Shown: positions 17,569-26,820 of the stretch, one piece after another
Position numbering within the stretch: position 1 is the first letter of the stretch
Layout of the letters: each line of letters opens with the position of its first letter
Source: Clostridiales bacterium
GTDB taxonomy: Bacteria; Bacillota; Clostridia; Peptostreptococcales; Natronincolaceae
Assembly: GCA_012521085.1 (NCBI GenBank)
Contig: JAAYNB010000150.1
Coordinates: forward strand, 1-41,849
Reading direction: 5' to 3'
DNA: 41,849 nucleotides
Translations under genes and position numbers: made by a program
The notes under the pieces: model-generated
Told to the model about the DNA's origin: nothing
What the model saw: the letters and a program-made list of their open reading frames with translations, nothing else
The model's database searches: none

Positions 17569-20025
17569 TTATTTAGCTACAATGTTAATTAATTTTTTGG
17601 GAACTACTATTACCTTTTTAACATCTCTATCTTTAAGTAGATCTTTAATTCTATCGCTATTCATAGCTTCTTTTTCTATTTCCTCTTTTGATATGTCTGA
17701 AGATACTATTAATTTATCTCTAACCTTGCCATTTATTTGTACCACAATTTCTATTTCATCTCTTACAATTGCTTTTTTATCATACTTAGGCCATTCTTGT
17801 AAATAAACACTATTCTTATTACCAATTTTATACCATAATTCATCTGTAATATGTGGTGCAAAAGGTGATAATAATATAATTACTGTTTCTATGGCTTCTT
17901 TAAATAAAAGTCCATTTATAAGTTTTTTATCGATTTCTTTGTATTTATATAGAGCATTGACCAATTCCATAATTGCACTAACTGCTGTATTAAAATTAAA
18001 TCTCTCCTCTAAATCTTCTGTCACTCTTTTTATTGTTTTATGAATCATATAATTAAGTTCATTATCATCTTTAGACATGGTATCAGTTGTATTTTCAAAA
18101 GATTTATTTACTAATGCCTCATCTACAAGACGGTATATTCTATTTAAGAATCTAAAGCAACCTTCGACTCCCTGATCACTCCACTCTAAATCCCTCTCAG
18201 GTGGTGCTGCAAATAATACAAATAATCTTGCAGTATCTGCACCATATTTTTGGATAATTTCTTCTGGACTTACAGTATTACCTTTAGATTTTGACATCTT
18301 AGCTCCATCTTTTAATACCATTCCTTGTGTTAATAGATTTTTAAATGGTTCATCAAAATCTAATAATTTTAAATCTCTTAATACTTTTGTGAAAAATCTA
18401 GAATATAGTAAGTGTAAAATAGCATGTTCTACACCACCGATATATTGATCAACAGGTAACCATTTGTTAACTATATCTTTATCAAATGGAATCTCTGTAT
18501 TTTTAGGATCCGCAAATTTTAAGAAATACCATGATGAATCTACAAATGTGTCCATAGTATCAGTTTCTCTCTTTGCAGTTTGTCCACAGCTTGGACAATC
18601 TGTATGAAGAAATGTCTCATCATTAGCAAGTTTAGTAGATTCAAATTTAATATCTGTAGGAAGTTCTACAGGTAAATCTTCTTCTTTTACTGGCACCATA
18701 CCACATTTATCACAATATACAATTGGGATAGGTGTTCCCCAATATCTTTGTCTTGATAATAACCAATCTCTTAATCTATAGTTAACTGTCTTTTTACCTT
18801 TGTTTTCTTTCTCTAATAATTCACATATCTTTTCAAAAGCTTCTTCATTTTTTAAACCGTTAAATTCACCTGAGTTAACCATTATACCTTTATCTATATA
18901 AGCCTCATCTACAACAGTGAAATTTCCATCATCTTCTGGTCTAATAACCGTCTTTACTTCTATATTATATTTTTTAGCAAATTCTAAGTCTCTTTCATCA
19001 TGTGCTGGTACTGCCATAATTGCACCTGTTCCATAATCAGCTAGTACATAATTTGCAATATAAATAGGTATTCTTTCACTTGATAATGGATTAATACAAT
19101 AATGACCTATAAACATTCCTTTTTTCTCTGCTTCAGTTGATGTTCTGTCAATATCTGAAACATGTTCTAATTCTTTGATAAATGCATTTACACAATCTTC
19201 ATATTCAGTACCCTTTACTAATTCTGATACATATGGATGTTCTGGTGCTAAAACCATATATGTGGCACCAAAAATAGTATCTGGTCGAGTAGTAAATACA
19301 TTTAATATTTTAGATGTATTTTCAATTGGAAATTCTATCTCAGCACCAAAACTTTTGCCAATCCAATTTTCTTGCATAATCTTTACTTTTTGTGGCCAAC
19401 CTTCTAATAATTTTATATCTTCTAATAATTCATCAGCATAATCTGTTATTTTAAAATACCATTGATTCAATTGTTTTTTTCCAACTTCAGTGTCACATCT
19501 TTCACATTGTCCATTTACCACTTGTTCATTGGCTAAAACTGTCTCACAGGATGGACACCAATTGACTCCCGATTCTTTTTTATACGCTAATCCATTTTTA
19601 TAAAATTGTAGAAATAACCATTGTGTCCATTTATAATAATCTTTATTACATGTTGATATTTCACGATCCCAATCATAGCTTAATCCCAATGTTTTAAGTT
19701 GCTTTTCCATATCTTCTATATTGTGCTGAGTCCAAATATTGGGATGAATATTGTGTTGAATGGCTGCATTTTCTGCTGGTAATCCAAATGCATCCCATCC
19801 CATGGGATGTAATACATTATATCCGCACATCTTTTTATATCTTGCAATAACATCTCCTATTGAATAGTTTCTAACATGTCCCATATGTATTTTCCCAGAA
19901 GGATATGGAAACATCTCTAATACATAATATTTAGGTTTATCTTCATCATAATTTCCAAATAGTTTTTCTTCTTCCCATTTATTTTGCCATTTTGATTCAA
20001 TCTTTTTAAAATCATAATTTGCCAT
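17569..20025 (-). CDS. leuS: Leucyl-tRNA synthetase
   Basis: Class I aminoacyl-tRNA synthetase that charges tRNA-Leu. The 818-residue protein is of normal length. It has the HIGH-type motif HMGH at 47-50 ([17 protein letters not shown]), zinc-type cysteine pairs (CPSCETV, CERC), and the editing domain with [20 protein letters not shown] and the [15 protein letters not shown] motif. The KMSKS loop lies near residue 580, before the anticodon-binding region. GGGAGAG precedes the ATG. A T-box leader with a leucine specifier lies directly upstream, so synthesis should rise when tRNA-Leu is uncharged. Confidence 0.98.
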   Translation of the reverse strand: MANYDFKKIESKWQNKWEEEKLFGNYDEDKPKYYVLEMFPYPSGKIHMGHVRNYSIGDVIARYKKMCGYNVLHPMGWDAFGLPAENAAIQHNIHPNIWTQHNIEDMEKQLKTLGLSYDWDREISTCNKDYYKWTQWLFLQFYKNGLAYKKESGVNWCPSCETVLANEQVVNGQCERCDTEVGKKQLNQWYFKITDYADELLEDIKLLEGWPQKVKIMQENWIGKSFGAEIEFPIENTSKILNVFTTRPDTIFGATYMVLAPEHPYVSELVKGTEYEDCVNAFIKELEHVSDIDRTSTEAEKKGMFIGHYCINPLSSERIPIYIANYVLADYGTGAIMAVPAHDERDLEFAKKYNIEVKTVIRPEDDGNFTVVDEAYIDKGIMVNSGEFNGLKNEEAFEKICELLEKENKGKKTVNYRLRDWLLSRQRYWGTPIPIVYCDKCGMVPVKEEDLPVELPTDIKFESTKLANDETFLHTDCPSCGQTAKRETDTMDTFVDSSWYFLKFADPKNTEIPFDKDIVNKWLPVDQYIGGVEHAILHLLYSRFFTKVLRDLKLLDFDEPFKNLLTQGMVLKDGAKMSKSKGNTVSPEEIIQKYGADTARLFVLFAAPPERDLEWSDQGVEGCFRFLNRIYRLVDEALVNKSFENTTDTMSKDDNELNYMIHKTIKRVTEDLEERFNFNTAVSAIMELVNALYKYKEIDKKLINGLLFKEAIETVIILLSPFAPHITDELWYKIGNKNSVYLQEWPKYDKKAIVRDEIEIVVQINGKVRDKLIVSSDISKEEIEKEAMNSDRIKDLLKDRDVKKVIVVPKKLINIVAK

Positions 20026-20065
20026 ATACTTTCTCTCCCTTTCCTTCTTTACAAAATATTATAAA

Positions 20066-20275
20066 CAAAAAACAAAAAACTTTCATGTCCACATAGGGAC
20101 GGATAAACTCCGCGGTACCACCCTAATTGACTGAAAGTCCTCTCTTTTGGTTTATATAGGATACCATCCTCAAATAATATCAATTAAATTAGGACAAGTT
20201 CAATATTTTACTTTACTGATTTTCAGCATACATCAGCTCTCTAAAAAAGTAAAAATATTTACTACTTCCTAAATT
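20066..20275 (-). ncRNA. T-box leader controlling leuS
   Basis: A tRNA-sensing riboswitch-like leader on the minus strand. Seen: the T-box AGGGTGGTACCGCG (20111-20124), a stem I whose base pairs near 20273 with TCCTAA at about 20190, and a specifier region GAACTTG in which CTT (20196-20198) is a leucine codon. A final hairpin (GTCC/GGAC, probably extended by ACTTTCA with TGAAAGT) runs into GTTTTTTGTTTTTTG at 20066-20080. Uncharged tRNA-Leu would pair at CTT and at the T-box, favouring the antiterminator. The 307-base stretch between leuS and rsfS holds only this element and, presumably, its promoter in the AT-rich 20276-20332. Confidence 0.93.
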
Positions 20276-20332
20276 ATTTTATAATATTCTTTTTTAGTTT
20301 AATTTGATAATATATGATTATATGTCATATAA

Positions 20333-20701
20333 TTATATATTATCTTCGATTATATTGTCAACATTTATAGTCTTTGCATCTTTCCAGATGCCTTCTATAT
20401 TATAAAACTCTCTATCTTCATCATGAAAAATATGAATTACAATATCTCCATAATCTAGTAATATCCATTTACCACTATCGTATCCTTCTTTGTGAAAAAT
20501 AGAAATTCCTTCTTCTTCTAATGTACTTTCAATTTCATCAGCCATTGCCTTTGTCTGTCTAATTGAAGCTGCACTAGTAATTATAAAATAATCACATATA
20601 CTTGAAATGTTTTTTAAATCCATTACTACTATATTTTGTCCTAATTTTTCATCTATATCATTTATTATTTTTTTTATAATATCTAATGACTGCTTATCCA
20701 T
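20333..20701 (-). CDS. rsfS: Ribosomal silencing factor RsfS
   Basis: RsfS (Iojap/YbeB) binds L14 on the 50S subunit and blocks subunit joining when nutrients run low. The 122-residue product has the family pattern: an N-terminal helix, IVVMDLKNISSICDYFIITSA, the QTKAMADEIE helix, and GKWILLDYGDIVIHIFHDEDREFYNIEGIW. GGAGGAGTTAA leads into the ATG. In many Firmicutes it follows nadD-yqeK; here an LCP gene and an antiporter gene intervene. It is the last gene before the leuS T-box. Confidence 0.96.
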   Translation of the reverse strand: MDKQSLDIIKKIINDIDEKLGQNIVVMDLKNISSICDYFIITSAASIRQTKAMADEIESTLEEEGISIFHKEGYDSGKWILLDYGDIVIHIFHDEDREFYNIEGIWKDAKTINVDNIIEDNI

Positions 20702-20719
20702 TTAACTCCTCCTAATTTT

Positions 20720-21721
20720 TTATATGAAAAATTTCACTAATATACTTAAATATATTATATAAATTATTAAAATAGTCAATGCAATTAATCTATTAATTTC
20801 TCCTTTTATACTGCCTCCTACTACTAATATGATCATTAATAATAATGCTATTGGTATATCCAAATATAAGCTTTGTGGTATATTATATATGGTATTATTT
20901 ATTGTGAAATTTTGGTAACTAATAACTAATCTTCTATCACTTATCTTGGAGGATGCTCCTAAAACTAAAAGAATGTCTAATATATTTGCTCCTAAAATAT
21001 TTCCTATAGATAGCTGATTTTCTCCTTTTATCGATGCATTTATGGCTGTGGTCAATTCTGGTAGTGATGTTCCTAAAGCAATTATTGTTACACTTATTAC
21101 CTGTTCTGGTACACCAATTGTTTTGGCTATTAATACTCCATTATCCACTACTAATTTTGCACCATACATAATAAATATTGTACCAAAAATAAATTTGGTT
21201 GTATTAATTATAATACTCTTTTTATTTATATCTGTAAATAATATTTGTATATTTCCTGATTGCTCTTCATTATAAAATTCCCATATATTTATAAAAATGT
21301 AAATTATAAATAATATAAGTAATATATTACCTTCCTGTGGAGTAATAATTTTATCTTTTAATAAGATAATTAATCCAAATGTTGCAAATATCATAAAAAA
21401 GCCTTTTATTGAAAACTTAACAGTATCAATTTTAACTGGTGAAATTAATGTGGTAATACCTAATATAAGACCTATATTACAAATTAATGAGCCTACAACA
21501 TTTCCTATAGCTACATCGTAATGATATTGATAGATAGCAAATGTGGATACCAATAATTCAGGTAAAGTTGTTGCTACACTGACAATTGTGGCACCAATTA
21601 ATATATTGGGAATACCTGTTACTCTTGCAAGCCAAACAGCAGATTCTACAAACCAATCTCCGCCTTTAATCATTAAAATAATACCTAAAACAAAAAATAA
21701 ATATATTATAATATTGTCCAT
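20720..21721 (-). CDS. CaCA-family Ca2+/cation antiporter (YrbG type)
   Basis: A 333-residue integral membrane protein with about ten helices and two inverted alpha-repeats that carry the ion-binding motifs. The first repeat has SVATTLPELLVSTFA (about 48-62) and GNVVGSLICNIGLILG; the second has ALGTSLPELTTAINASIKG (about 210-228) and GNILGANILDILLVLG. These are the hallmarks of the K+-independent or K+-dependent Na+/Ca2+ exchangers of the CaCA superfamily. GGGGGAG precedes the ATG. It lies 18 bases upstream of rsfS. The exported ion is probably Ca2+, by family. Confidence 0.93.
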   Translation of the reverse strand: MDNIIIYLFFVLGIILMIKGGDWFVESAVWLARVTGIPNILIGATIVSVATTLPELLVSTFAIYQYHYDVAIGNVVGSLICNIGLILGITTLISPVKIDTVKFSIKGFFMIFATFGLIILLKDKIITPQEGNILLILFIIYIFINIWEFYNEEQSGNIQILFTDINKKSIIINTTKFIFGTIFIMYGAKLVVDNGVLIAKTIGVPEQVISVTIIALGTSLPELTTAINASIKGENQLSIGNILGANILDILLVLGASSKISDRRLVISYQNFTINNTIYNIPQSLYLDIPIALLLMIILVVGGSIKGEINRLIALTILIIYIIYLSILVKFFI

Positions 21722-21847
21722 ATTTCTCCCCCTTATTTTGATTCAGGTTAATAGTAAAATAACAGTTTATTGAAATATATATCTTTATAATTATATTTTT
21801 TTCTTATAAATATATGTCATTTTACTATGAAAAATATGGACTTTATA

Positions 21848-23062
21848 TCATGTTGAGGCTAAATCTTTACCAATAATTATAATAACATCTGTATCATTAT
21901 CTTCAATTTCAATTAATTTATTGATTCCTAAAATCTTGCTTATTTTTTTGGCTTGTTTTTTGTGTTCTCTATGGTATTCAATAAAAGATTCTTGAACATT
22001 TGCAGTTTTATAATTACCTATAGAATCCACTATAATATCTGTATTATTTAGTTTTTCACTAATTTTTGCAGCAATCCCCTGAACACCACAAGCATTTAAA
22101 ACTGCTATCTTAGGATAATTGTTTTTTAAAGAACTAGATACAGTTAAATAATTTTTCCTTAACTGTTTAATATCCTCATCATTAGCTATATAGTAGGAAA
22201 CCCCATTTATAGTTGCAGGTTTACCTGGTAGAGTTGTTTTTTCTATATTATCTAACCCTTTAAAAAGATTTTTTATTCCTATATGAAATATCTTTGTCTT
22301 AGGAATATCTGTATCCACGTTATCGTAAAAAACCTTTGTTAGTTTAGGTATTTTAAAAATGCTAGTAGGAGATTTTATTTTATTTATCATAGCTTCAGCA
22401 AATTGTTTTTGAGCTTCTATTCTGCCTAAGTCCTGGTTTGCATATCCTTTTCTAAATCGTAAAAAATGTAGAGTATTTCTACCATCTAATGTCTGTAAAC
22501 CTTTTTTTATATCAATTTCCAGTGGAGGATCATCGTATGGATCATCATATTTCATATCCATAGGAACATCTAGCTCTAAACCACCCAATGTATCTACTAA
22601 TTGCTCAACTGCTTGATAATTAACTCTTGCATAATAATCTATAGTAATATCTAAAAAGTTTTCAATTGTACTCTTTAGTAACTCTGTAGACCCATAGGCA
22701 TGAGCATGATTAATTTTTTCTTGTGATTTTCGACCCTCTATAGGAACTCTAGTATCTCTGGGAATAGATATTAAAGAAGGATTATTTCCATTAGAATCCA
22801 TACTAAAAATCATTATTGAATCTGATCTTTTTCCACTAGTTGTTTCATTATCAACTGCATCTACACCAAATATTAATATATTTATTCTTTTATTATTACC
22901 ATCAAAAAAATTAGCAATATTTAATTCATGTATATTTTTCATACTGCTTATTATTGAATTGTTGATTTTTAAACTTAAAATAAAAAGGTTTATTATGATT
23001 GTGAAAAATATAAACATTGCAAACCAATATCTAAATTTTATCCCTTGTTTTTTTGTTGTCAA
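21848..23062 (-). CDS. LytR-CpsA-Psr (LCP) cell-wall ligase
   Basis: LCP enzymes attach teichoic acids or other polymers to peptidoglycan at the outer face of the membrane. The 404-residue protein has a short cytoplasmic end, one membrane helix at about 14-33 and the LCP catalytic domain with GVDAVDNETTSGKRSD (about 65-80). The arginine motifs SIPRDTRVPI, KINHAHAYGS and LRFRKGYANQDLGRIEAQ follow. A C-terminal LytR_C-type domain has the pattern KIAVLNACGVQGIA...KLNNTDIIV. The start is TTG, with AAGGAG about eleven bases upstream inside the yqeK stop region. An ATG between the two runs into TGA after three codons and cannot serve. The gene lies eight bases after yqeK. Confidence 0.9.
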   Translation of the reverse strand: MTTKKQGIKFRYWFAMFIFFTIIINLFILSLKINNSIISSMKNIHELNIANFFDGNNKRINILIFGVDAVDNETTSGKRSDSIMIFSMDSNGNNPSLISIPRDTRVPIEGRKSQEKINHAHAYGSTELLKSTIENFLDITIDYYARVNYQAVEQLVDTLGGLELDVPMDMKYDDPYDDPPLEIDIKKGLQTLDGRNTLHFLRFRKGYANQDLGRIEAQKQFAEAMINKIKSPTSIFKIPKLTKVFYDNVDTDIPKTKIFHIGIKNLFKGLDNIEKTTLPGKPATINGVSYYIANDEDIKQLRKNYLTVSSSLKNNYPKIAVLNACGVQGIAAKISEKLNNTDIIVDSIGNYKTANVQESFIEYHREHKKQAKKISKILGINKLIEIEDNDTDVIIIIGKDLAST

Positions 23063-23070
23063 TTTTTCAT

Positions 23071-23649
23071 TTACTCCTTTATATATAGTAGTATTTGATT
23101 TCGTGCATTTAATGTATTAGGATGAAGTAGTTTACCTATGCTCAAGACATAAACTATGGTATTATCAAAAGCTTGTAAAATTGCTCTATCTAAATCTATG
23201 TTTGCAATTTTCCTCAAATCATCTACGCCAGGATAATCTCTGCCTTCTTCTATGAAGTCTGAGAGATATATAATTTTTTCTAATTTGCTCATATTAACCC
23301 TACCTGTTGTATGATATTCTATTGCATTCAATATATCTTTATTTTTTATATTAAATTTTTCTTCAGCTATTAATGCAGCTATTTTCCCATGTAATAATTC
23401 ATGAGCTATTTTCATAATATCATCTATAACAATATCATATTTTTTGGCATAACTAAATAATTCTTCCCTAGAAAAATCCTTTGCATAATCATGTAATAAA
23501 GCTGCTATTTTTGCATCCTCAACATTTGCGTCATATTTTTGGGCTAAATTAACTGCTGATTTTACAACTCCCATTGTGTGTTCATATCTTTTGTGACTGA
23601 TTTTTTCCTTGAGAAATGTTTTAATCTCTCTAATTAATTTATTATTCAT
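23071..23649 (-). CDS. yqeK: HD-domain nucleotide hydrolase YqeK
   Basis: YqeK-family HD enzymes hydrolyse diadenosine tetraphosphate symmetrically to ADP. From the chosen ATG the protein has 192 residues. It shows the metal-binding residues H24 (KRYEHTMGV), H53-D54 (LLHDYAKD), H83, H87 (HELLHG) and H114-type EYHTTGR, then YLSDFIEEGRDYPG. The frame is open to a TTG at 23679, but the ATG at 23649 is preferred because AGGAG lies seven bases before it. It follows nadD, its usual neighbour, by 30 bases. Confidence 0.93.
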   Translation of the reverse strand: MNNKLIREIKTFLKEKISHKRYEHTMGVVKSAVNLAQKYDANVEDAKIAALLHDYAKDFSREELFSYAKKYDIVIDDIMKIAHELLHGKIAALIAEEKFNIKNKDILNAIEYHTTGRVNMSKLEKIIYLSDFIEEGRDYPGVDDLRKIANIDLDRAILQAFDNTIVYVLSIGKLLHPNTLNARNQILLYIKE

Positions 23650-23679
23650 TTTAATGCTCCTATACTTTTCTCTGTACAA

Positions 23680-24267
23680 TTAGGTATAAAGTTGGTTTTT
23701 ATAAATATATTCTTCTACTTTTTCTGGTAATAGATATTTTATAGATTTTTTATTTTTAATTCTATCCCTTATATTTGTAGAAGATATCTCCAATATTGGT
23801 GCAGTTAATTTTATTATATTTGCACCATGGATTTTTTTATAATGCTCTATCCTTTTATTTAATATTATATCATTAAATCCTAGTCTTGTTACAACAACAA
23901 TTGTAACTCTATGAAATAATTCTTTATAATTTTTCCATGTTTCTAATTCCATAAATGTATCTGTACCTGTAATAAAATATAATTCTATATCTCTTCCATA
24001 TACATTAAATAATTCATCTATAGTTTCCACTGTATATGAATAACCTTTTCTTTTTATTTCAATATTTGATACTACAAAGTTTTTATTACTATTGATAGCT
24101 ATCTTGGTCATTTCTAATCTATGATGACCATCTATGACATCTTCATTTTTTTTATGTGGTGGATCACCAGTTGGAATAAAAATTATTTTGTTTAATTTTA
24201 ATTCTTCAAAAGCAGTTTCTGCAATAAATAAATGTCCTAAATGAATTGGATTAAACGTCCCTCCCAT
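23680..24267 (-). CDS. nadD: Nicotinate-nucleotide adenylyltransferase
   Basis: NadD adenylates nicotinate mononucleotide to deamido-NAD in NAD synthesis. The frame (195 codons from the ATG) shows the nucleotidyl-transferase motif GGTFNPIHLGH at the very start, FIPTGDPPHK, YFITGTDTFMELETW and the C-terminal ISSTNIRDRI. Family members normally have a few residues of beta strand before GGTF; here RYGI precedes it in frame, but no in-frame start codon lies upstream. The ATG at 24267 has only a weak GGA nearby. A well-initiated frame starts at 24326 and its stop overlaps this ATG (TAATG). An A10 run separates the two frames. So the true N terminus may need coupling, -1 frameshifting or slippage, or the sequence has lost one A. 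Confidence 0.93.
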   Translation of the reverse strand: MGGTFNPIHLGHLFIAETAFEELKLNKIIFIPTGDPPHKKNEDVIDGHHRLEMTKIAINSNKNFVVSNIEIKRKGYSYTVETIDELFNVYGRDIELYFITGTDTFMELETWKNYKELFHRVTIVVVTRLGFNDIILNKRIEHYKKIHGANIIKLTAPILEISSTNIRDRIKNKKSIKYLLPEKVEEYIYKNQLYT

Positions 24268-24326
24268 TATTCCATATCTTTTATTTGTTTTTTTTTTATT
24301 TTGTATACATTATCATAATCATACAT
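24267..24326 (-). CDS. Short upstream frame overlapping the nadD start
   Basis: An ATG at 24324-24326 follows GAGGGG by seven bases and opens a 19-codon frame (begins MYDYDNVYKIKKK) whose TAA stop shares its last base with the nadD ATG. The frame crosses an A10 run (24288-24297). One extra A, or a -1 shift, inside the run would join it to the nadD frame through TNKRYGI, giving a 215-residue NadD. It is therefore either the true nadD 5' end or a small leader coupled to nadD. Confidence 0.5.
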   Translation of the reverse strand: MYDYDNVYKIKKKQIKDME

Positions 24327-24373
24327 TATTACGCCCCTCTATTATTTTTCATAATTATAATATGAATAATTAA

Positions 24374-24401
24374 GGCACCTTTTAATTTAATCATAGGTGC
24401 C
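24374..24401 (-). terminator. Hairpin after yhbY
   Basis: GGCACCT (24374-24380) and AGGTGCC (24395-24401) form a seven-base GC-rich stem with a 14-base loop in the 87-base gap between yhbY and the first nadD-associated start. On the minus strand it is followed by TTAATTATT, a poor T-run, so it may attenuate rather than end transcription. Confidence 0.45.
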
Positions 24402-24413
24402 ATTTATATTATT

Positions 24414-24710
24414 CTAGTTTTTAGGTAGTTCTATTTTAGGATTTTCAGTTGATGCTTTATATATTGTGAATTTATTTCCAATTGCCTGAACAAATTCTGC
24501 ACCTACAGCATTCGCTACTTCATTTGCTGTTTCTTTTGTATCAAGAAAACTATTATCTAATACCTTTACTTTTACTATTTCTCTAGCTTCTAACGCATTT
24601 GCTATTTGTATTAAAAAGTTTTCTGTTACTCCTGCTTTTCCTATCTGTGCTATAGGTTTAATATCATGTGCAACTTTCTTAAGATAATTTCTTTGCTTAC
24701 CTGTTATCAT
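24414..24710 (-). CDS. yhbY: YhbY family CRM-domain RNA-binding protein
   Basis: A 98-residue protein of the CRM/YhbY family, which binds precursors of the large ribosomal subunit. It begins with the characteristic TGKQRNYLKKVAHDIKPIAQIGKAG; the GKAG at about 23-26 corresponds to the GxxG RNA-binding loop. The beta strand REIVKVKVL and the closing KFTIYK follow. Length is typical. GAGGA precedes the ATG. It lies 36 bases after obgE, in the usual obgE-yhbY-nadD-yqeK order. Confidence 0.95.
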   Translation of the reverse strand: MITGKQRNYLKKVAHDIKPIAQIGKAGVTENFLIQIANALEAREIVKVKVLDNSFLDTKETANEVANAVGAEFVQAIGNKFTIYKASTENPKIELPKN

Positions 24711-24746
24711 TAATATTCCTCTTTTCTATTTTTAGATATCTTTAGA

Positions 24747-26042
24747 TTAATCATAATATTCCATTTCATAATCTTGATATTCAAATTCAATGTCCTCTAT
24801 TTTAACTAAATCACCATTTTTCATTCCCATTTCTTTTAGTTTGTCAATGACACCTCTTTTTCTTAATTCTCTTTGGAAGAATGTCAATGATTCCATACTA
24901 TCAAAATTAGTAGAATAAAGTAATCTATTTAAAAATTTTCCTTCTACTATAAACACATCTTCTTCTCTTGTTACTATGAAATGATATCTATCTTCTCTTT
25001 CGTACTCATAAATCTCTTCTTCAATCTCTTCTTCATAATTTTCTTCTATTTCCTTAAGCATTGTGGCAACATAAGTAAATAATTCATCTATACCTTTATT
25101 AGTGGCAGCTGATATGGGAAAAACTCTTATATCTAATTTTTTAAGTTCCTCTTCTAATGCTTTAAGATGTTCTGTAGATTGTAATATGTCTACTTTATTT
25201 GCAGCCACCACCTGAGGTTTTTCAATTAATTTAGTACTATATAATTTTAATTCATCATTTATTTTATAAAAATCGTCTATGGGATTTCTTCCTTCTATAC
25301 CTGATACATCTATAACATGTATTAGAAGTTTTGTCCTATCAACATGACGTAAAAATTCATGGCCAAGACCTACTCCTTCATGGGCCCCTTCTATAAGACC
25401 AGGTATATCTGCTAATACAAAACTATCTCCATATTTAGTCTTTACAACACCTAAATTAGGTTTTAATGTTGTAAAATGATAGTTAGCAATTTTAGGATTG
25501 GCACTGGTTACTATGGATAATATAGTAGATTTCCCTACATTAGGAAACCCAACTAGTCCAACATCTGCAATCATTTTTAATTCTAATATTACTGAAAGTT
25601 CATCGCCATGTTCACCTGCTAATGCAAATCTTGGTGCTTGTCTTGTGGCAGTTTTAAAATGTGTATTTCCTTTTCCTCCTCTACCACCTTGTGCAACAAC
25701 TTTTCTATCACCTGGTTTTACTAAATCCGCTATTAATTTTCCTGTTTTCGCTTCTCTAATAACCGTGCCTGGAGGTACTCTTAGTATAAGATCTTCGCCA
25801 TCTTTACCATTCATATTTTTGCTTTTTCCGTCTTCACCATTTGGGGCAGTATATTGCTTTTTATATCTAAAGTCCATTAATGTTCTCATTCCTTCATCTA
25901 CTTCAAATATGATACTACCGCCTCTGCCACCATCTCCTCCTGCAGGTCCACCTGAAGGTACATATATTTCACGTCTAAAGGCTACCATGCCATTGCCACC
26001 TTTACCCGCTTTTAAATGAATCTCTGCTTTATCTACAAACAT
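24747..26042 (-). CDS. obgE: Obg-family ribosome-assembly GTPase
   Basis: ObgE/CgtA is an essential GTPase that acts on 50S assembly and, in Bacillus, in stress and sporulation control. The 431-residue protein has the glycine-rich Obg domain (about 1-158), the GTPase domain with G1 GFPNVGKST (about 165-173), G3 DIPG and G4 NKVD, and a C-terminal OCT domain (about 350-431) preceded by an acidic stretch (EEEIEEEIYEYERED). GAGGAG lies seven bases before the ATG. A consensus promoter at 26097-26124 starts its operon. Confidence 0.98.
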   Translation of the reverse strand: MFVDKAEIHLKAGKGGNGMVAFRREIYVPSGGPAGGDGGRGGSIIFEVDEGMRTLMDFRYKKQYTAPNGEDGKSKNMNGKDGEDLILRVPPGTVIREAKTGKLIADLVKPGDRKVVAQGGRGGKGNTHFKTATRQAPRFALAGEHGDELSVILELKMIADVGLVGFPNVGKSTILSIVTSANPKIANYHFTTLKPNLGVVKTKYGDSFVLADIPGLIEGAHEGVGLGHEFLRHVDRTKLLIHVIDVSGIEGRNPIDDFYKINDELKLYSTKLIEKPQVVAANKVDILQSTEHLKALEEELKKLDIRVFPISAATNKGIDELFTYVATMLKEIEENYEEEIEEEIYEYEREDRYHFIVTREEDVFIVEGKFLNRLLYSTNFDSMESLTFFQRELRKRGVIDKLKEMGMKNGDLVKIEDIEFEYQDYEMEYYD

Positions 26043-26096
26043 TGCATTTCTCCTCTATCTTATAGGTTTATATACACCTATAATTTTAATAATTTT

Positions 26097-26124
26097 ATTA
26101 TATCAATTAAAAAATATCTGTCAA
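26097..26124 (-). promoter_or_regulatory. Consensus promoter of the obgE operon
   Basis: The minus strand has a perfect TTGACA (26119-26124) and a perfect TATAAT (26097-26102) separated by 16 bases, with a TGn extension. The leader of about 45 bases contains a small hairpin (ATAGGT/ACCTAT) before the obgE ribosome binding site. It would drive obgE, yhbY, nadD, yqeK and perhaps the genes up to rsfS. Confidence 0.85.
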
Positions 26125-26161
26125 CTATATATATTCTTTGTCAAAATCAGATATTATAAAC

Positions 26162-26190
26162 AAAAAAACCGCCAAAATTTGGCGATTTTT
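26162..26190. terminator. Terminator after rpmA
   Basis: A GC-rich hairpin (CGCCAA/TTGGCG, short loop) is flanked by T-runs in both orientations; on the minus strand it reads into GTTTTTTTG. It lies a few bases after the rpmA stop codon and separates the rplU-prp-rpmA unit from the obgE promoter. Confidence 0.85.
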
Positions 26191-26192
26191 TG

Positions 26193-26474
26193 TTAGTTGA
26201 TAGCATATATACTAACTTGTTTTTTATCTTTACCTTTTCTTTCGAATTTAACAACACCATCTACTAATGCAAAAAGTGTATCATCTCCACCCTTACCTAC
26301 ATTTGCACCTGGGTGAATTTTTGTACCTCTCTGTCTTACTAAAATATTTCCAGCAGTTACAAATTGTCCGTCTGCTCTTTTAACACCTAATCTTTTTGCT
26401 CTACTATCTCTACCGTTTCTAGAACTACCTACTCCCTTTTTACTAGCAAATAATTGAAGATTCATTTGGAACAT
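26193..26474 (-). CDS. rpmA: Ribosomal protein L27 with Prp-cleavable N terminus
   Basis: Large-subunit protein whose N terminus reaches the peptidyl-transferase centre. The 93-residue product begins [20 protein letters not shown]. The [10 protein letters not shown] junction matches the site that the protease Prp cuts in Firmicutes, so the first nine residues should be removed before function. The rest carries the usual [23 protein letters not shown], inside the last codons of prp, lies six bases before the ATG; a second ATG at codon 4 is less well placed. The gap to prp is three bases. Confidence 0.97.
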   Translation of the reverse strand: MFQMNLQLFASKKGVGSSRNGRDSRAKRLGVKRADGQFVTAGNILVRQRGTKIHPGANVGKGGDDTLFALVDGVVKFERKGKDKKQVSIYAIN

Positions 26475-26477
26475 GAC

Positions 26478-26810
26478 TTACACCTCCTTGTCATGGATAT
26501 CTATATACTCATCATAACTTTCTTTAATGCTTTTAATTCCCATAAACATTGTATCTAACAAGATATTTATATCTTCTCTTTGTCTTTGAGTAAGATTTGT
26601 CGGTATCTTACATGTTAGATATCCTTCGTCTATTTCGTATGGCACCTGTATTTTTATAACATCATATAAGCCAAGTATTATGGTCTGAGATAATACTGAT
26701 ACAGCTGCACAAACTATATCTTTACCATATTCATCAGTATTAGCATGGCCTAAAACAGTAAATTCTATAATTTCTTTTTCTTTATTACGTTTTATATATA
26801 TTTTAACCAT
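26478..26810 (-). CDS. prp: Ribosomal-processing cysteine protease Prp
   Basis: Prp (YsxB) removes the N-terminal extension of L27, a step needed in Firmicutes that carry it. The 110-residue protein has the catalytic pair at the expected places: H22 in GHANTDEYGKDIVC and C34 in DIVCAAVSVLSQ. The position between rplU and rpmA is the conserved one, and its substrate is encoded three bases downstream. It lies 10 bases after rplU, so the three genes are one unit. Confidence 0.97.
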   Translation of the reverse strand: MVKIYIKRNKEKEIIEFTVLGHANTDEYGKDIVCAAVSVLSQTIILGLYDVIKIQVPYEIDEGYLTCKIPTNLTQRQREDINILLDTMFMGIKSIKESYDEYIDIHDKEV

Positions 26811-26820
26811 ATAAAACTAC

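Noticed and set aside
23650-23679. Ten-codon N-terminal extension of yqeK from a TTG
   Set aside because: AGGAG with seven-base spacing lies inside the extension and points to the ATG at 23649.
25498-26019. Long open frame (173 codons) on the plus strand opposite obgE
   Set aside because: Its translation is proline-rich and low in complexity, has no ribosome binding site of note, and lies wholly opposite the conserved glycine-rich Obg domain; it is a shadow of that codon pattern.
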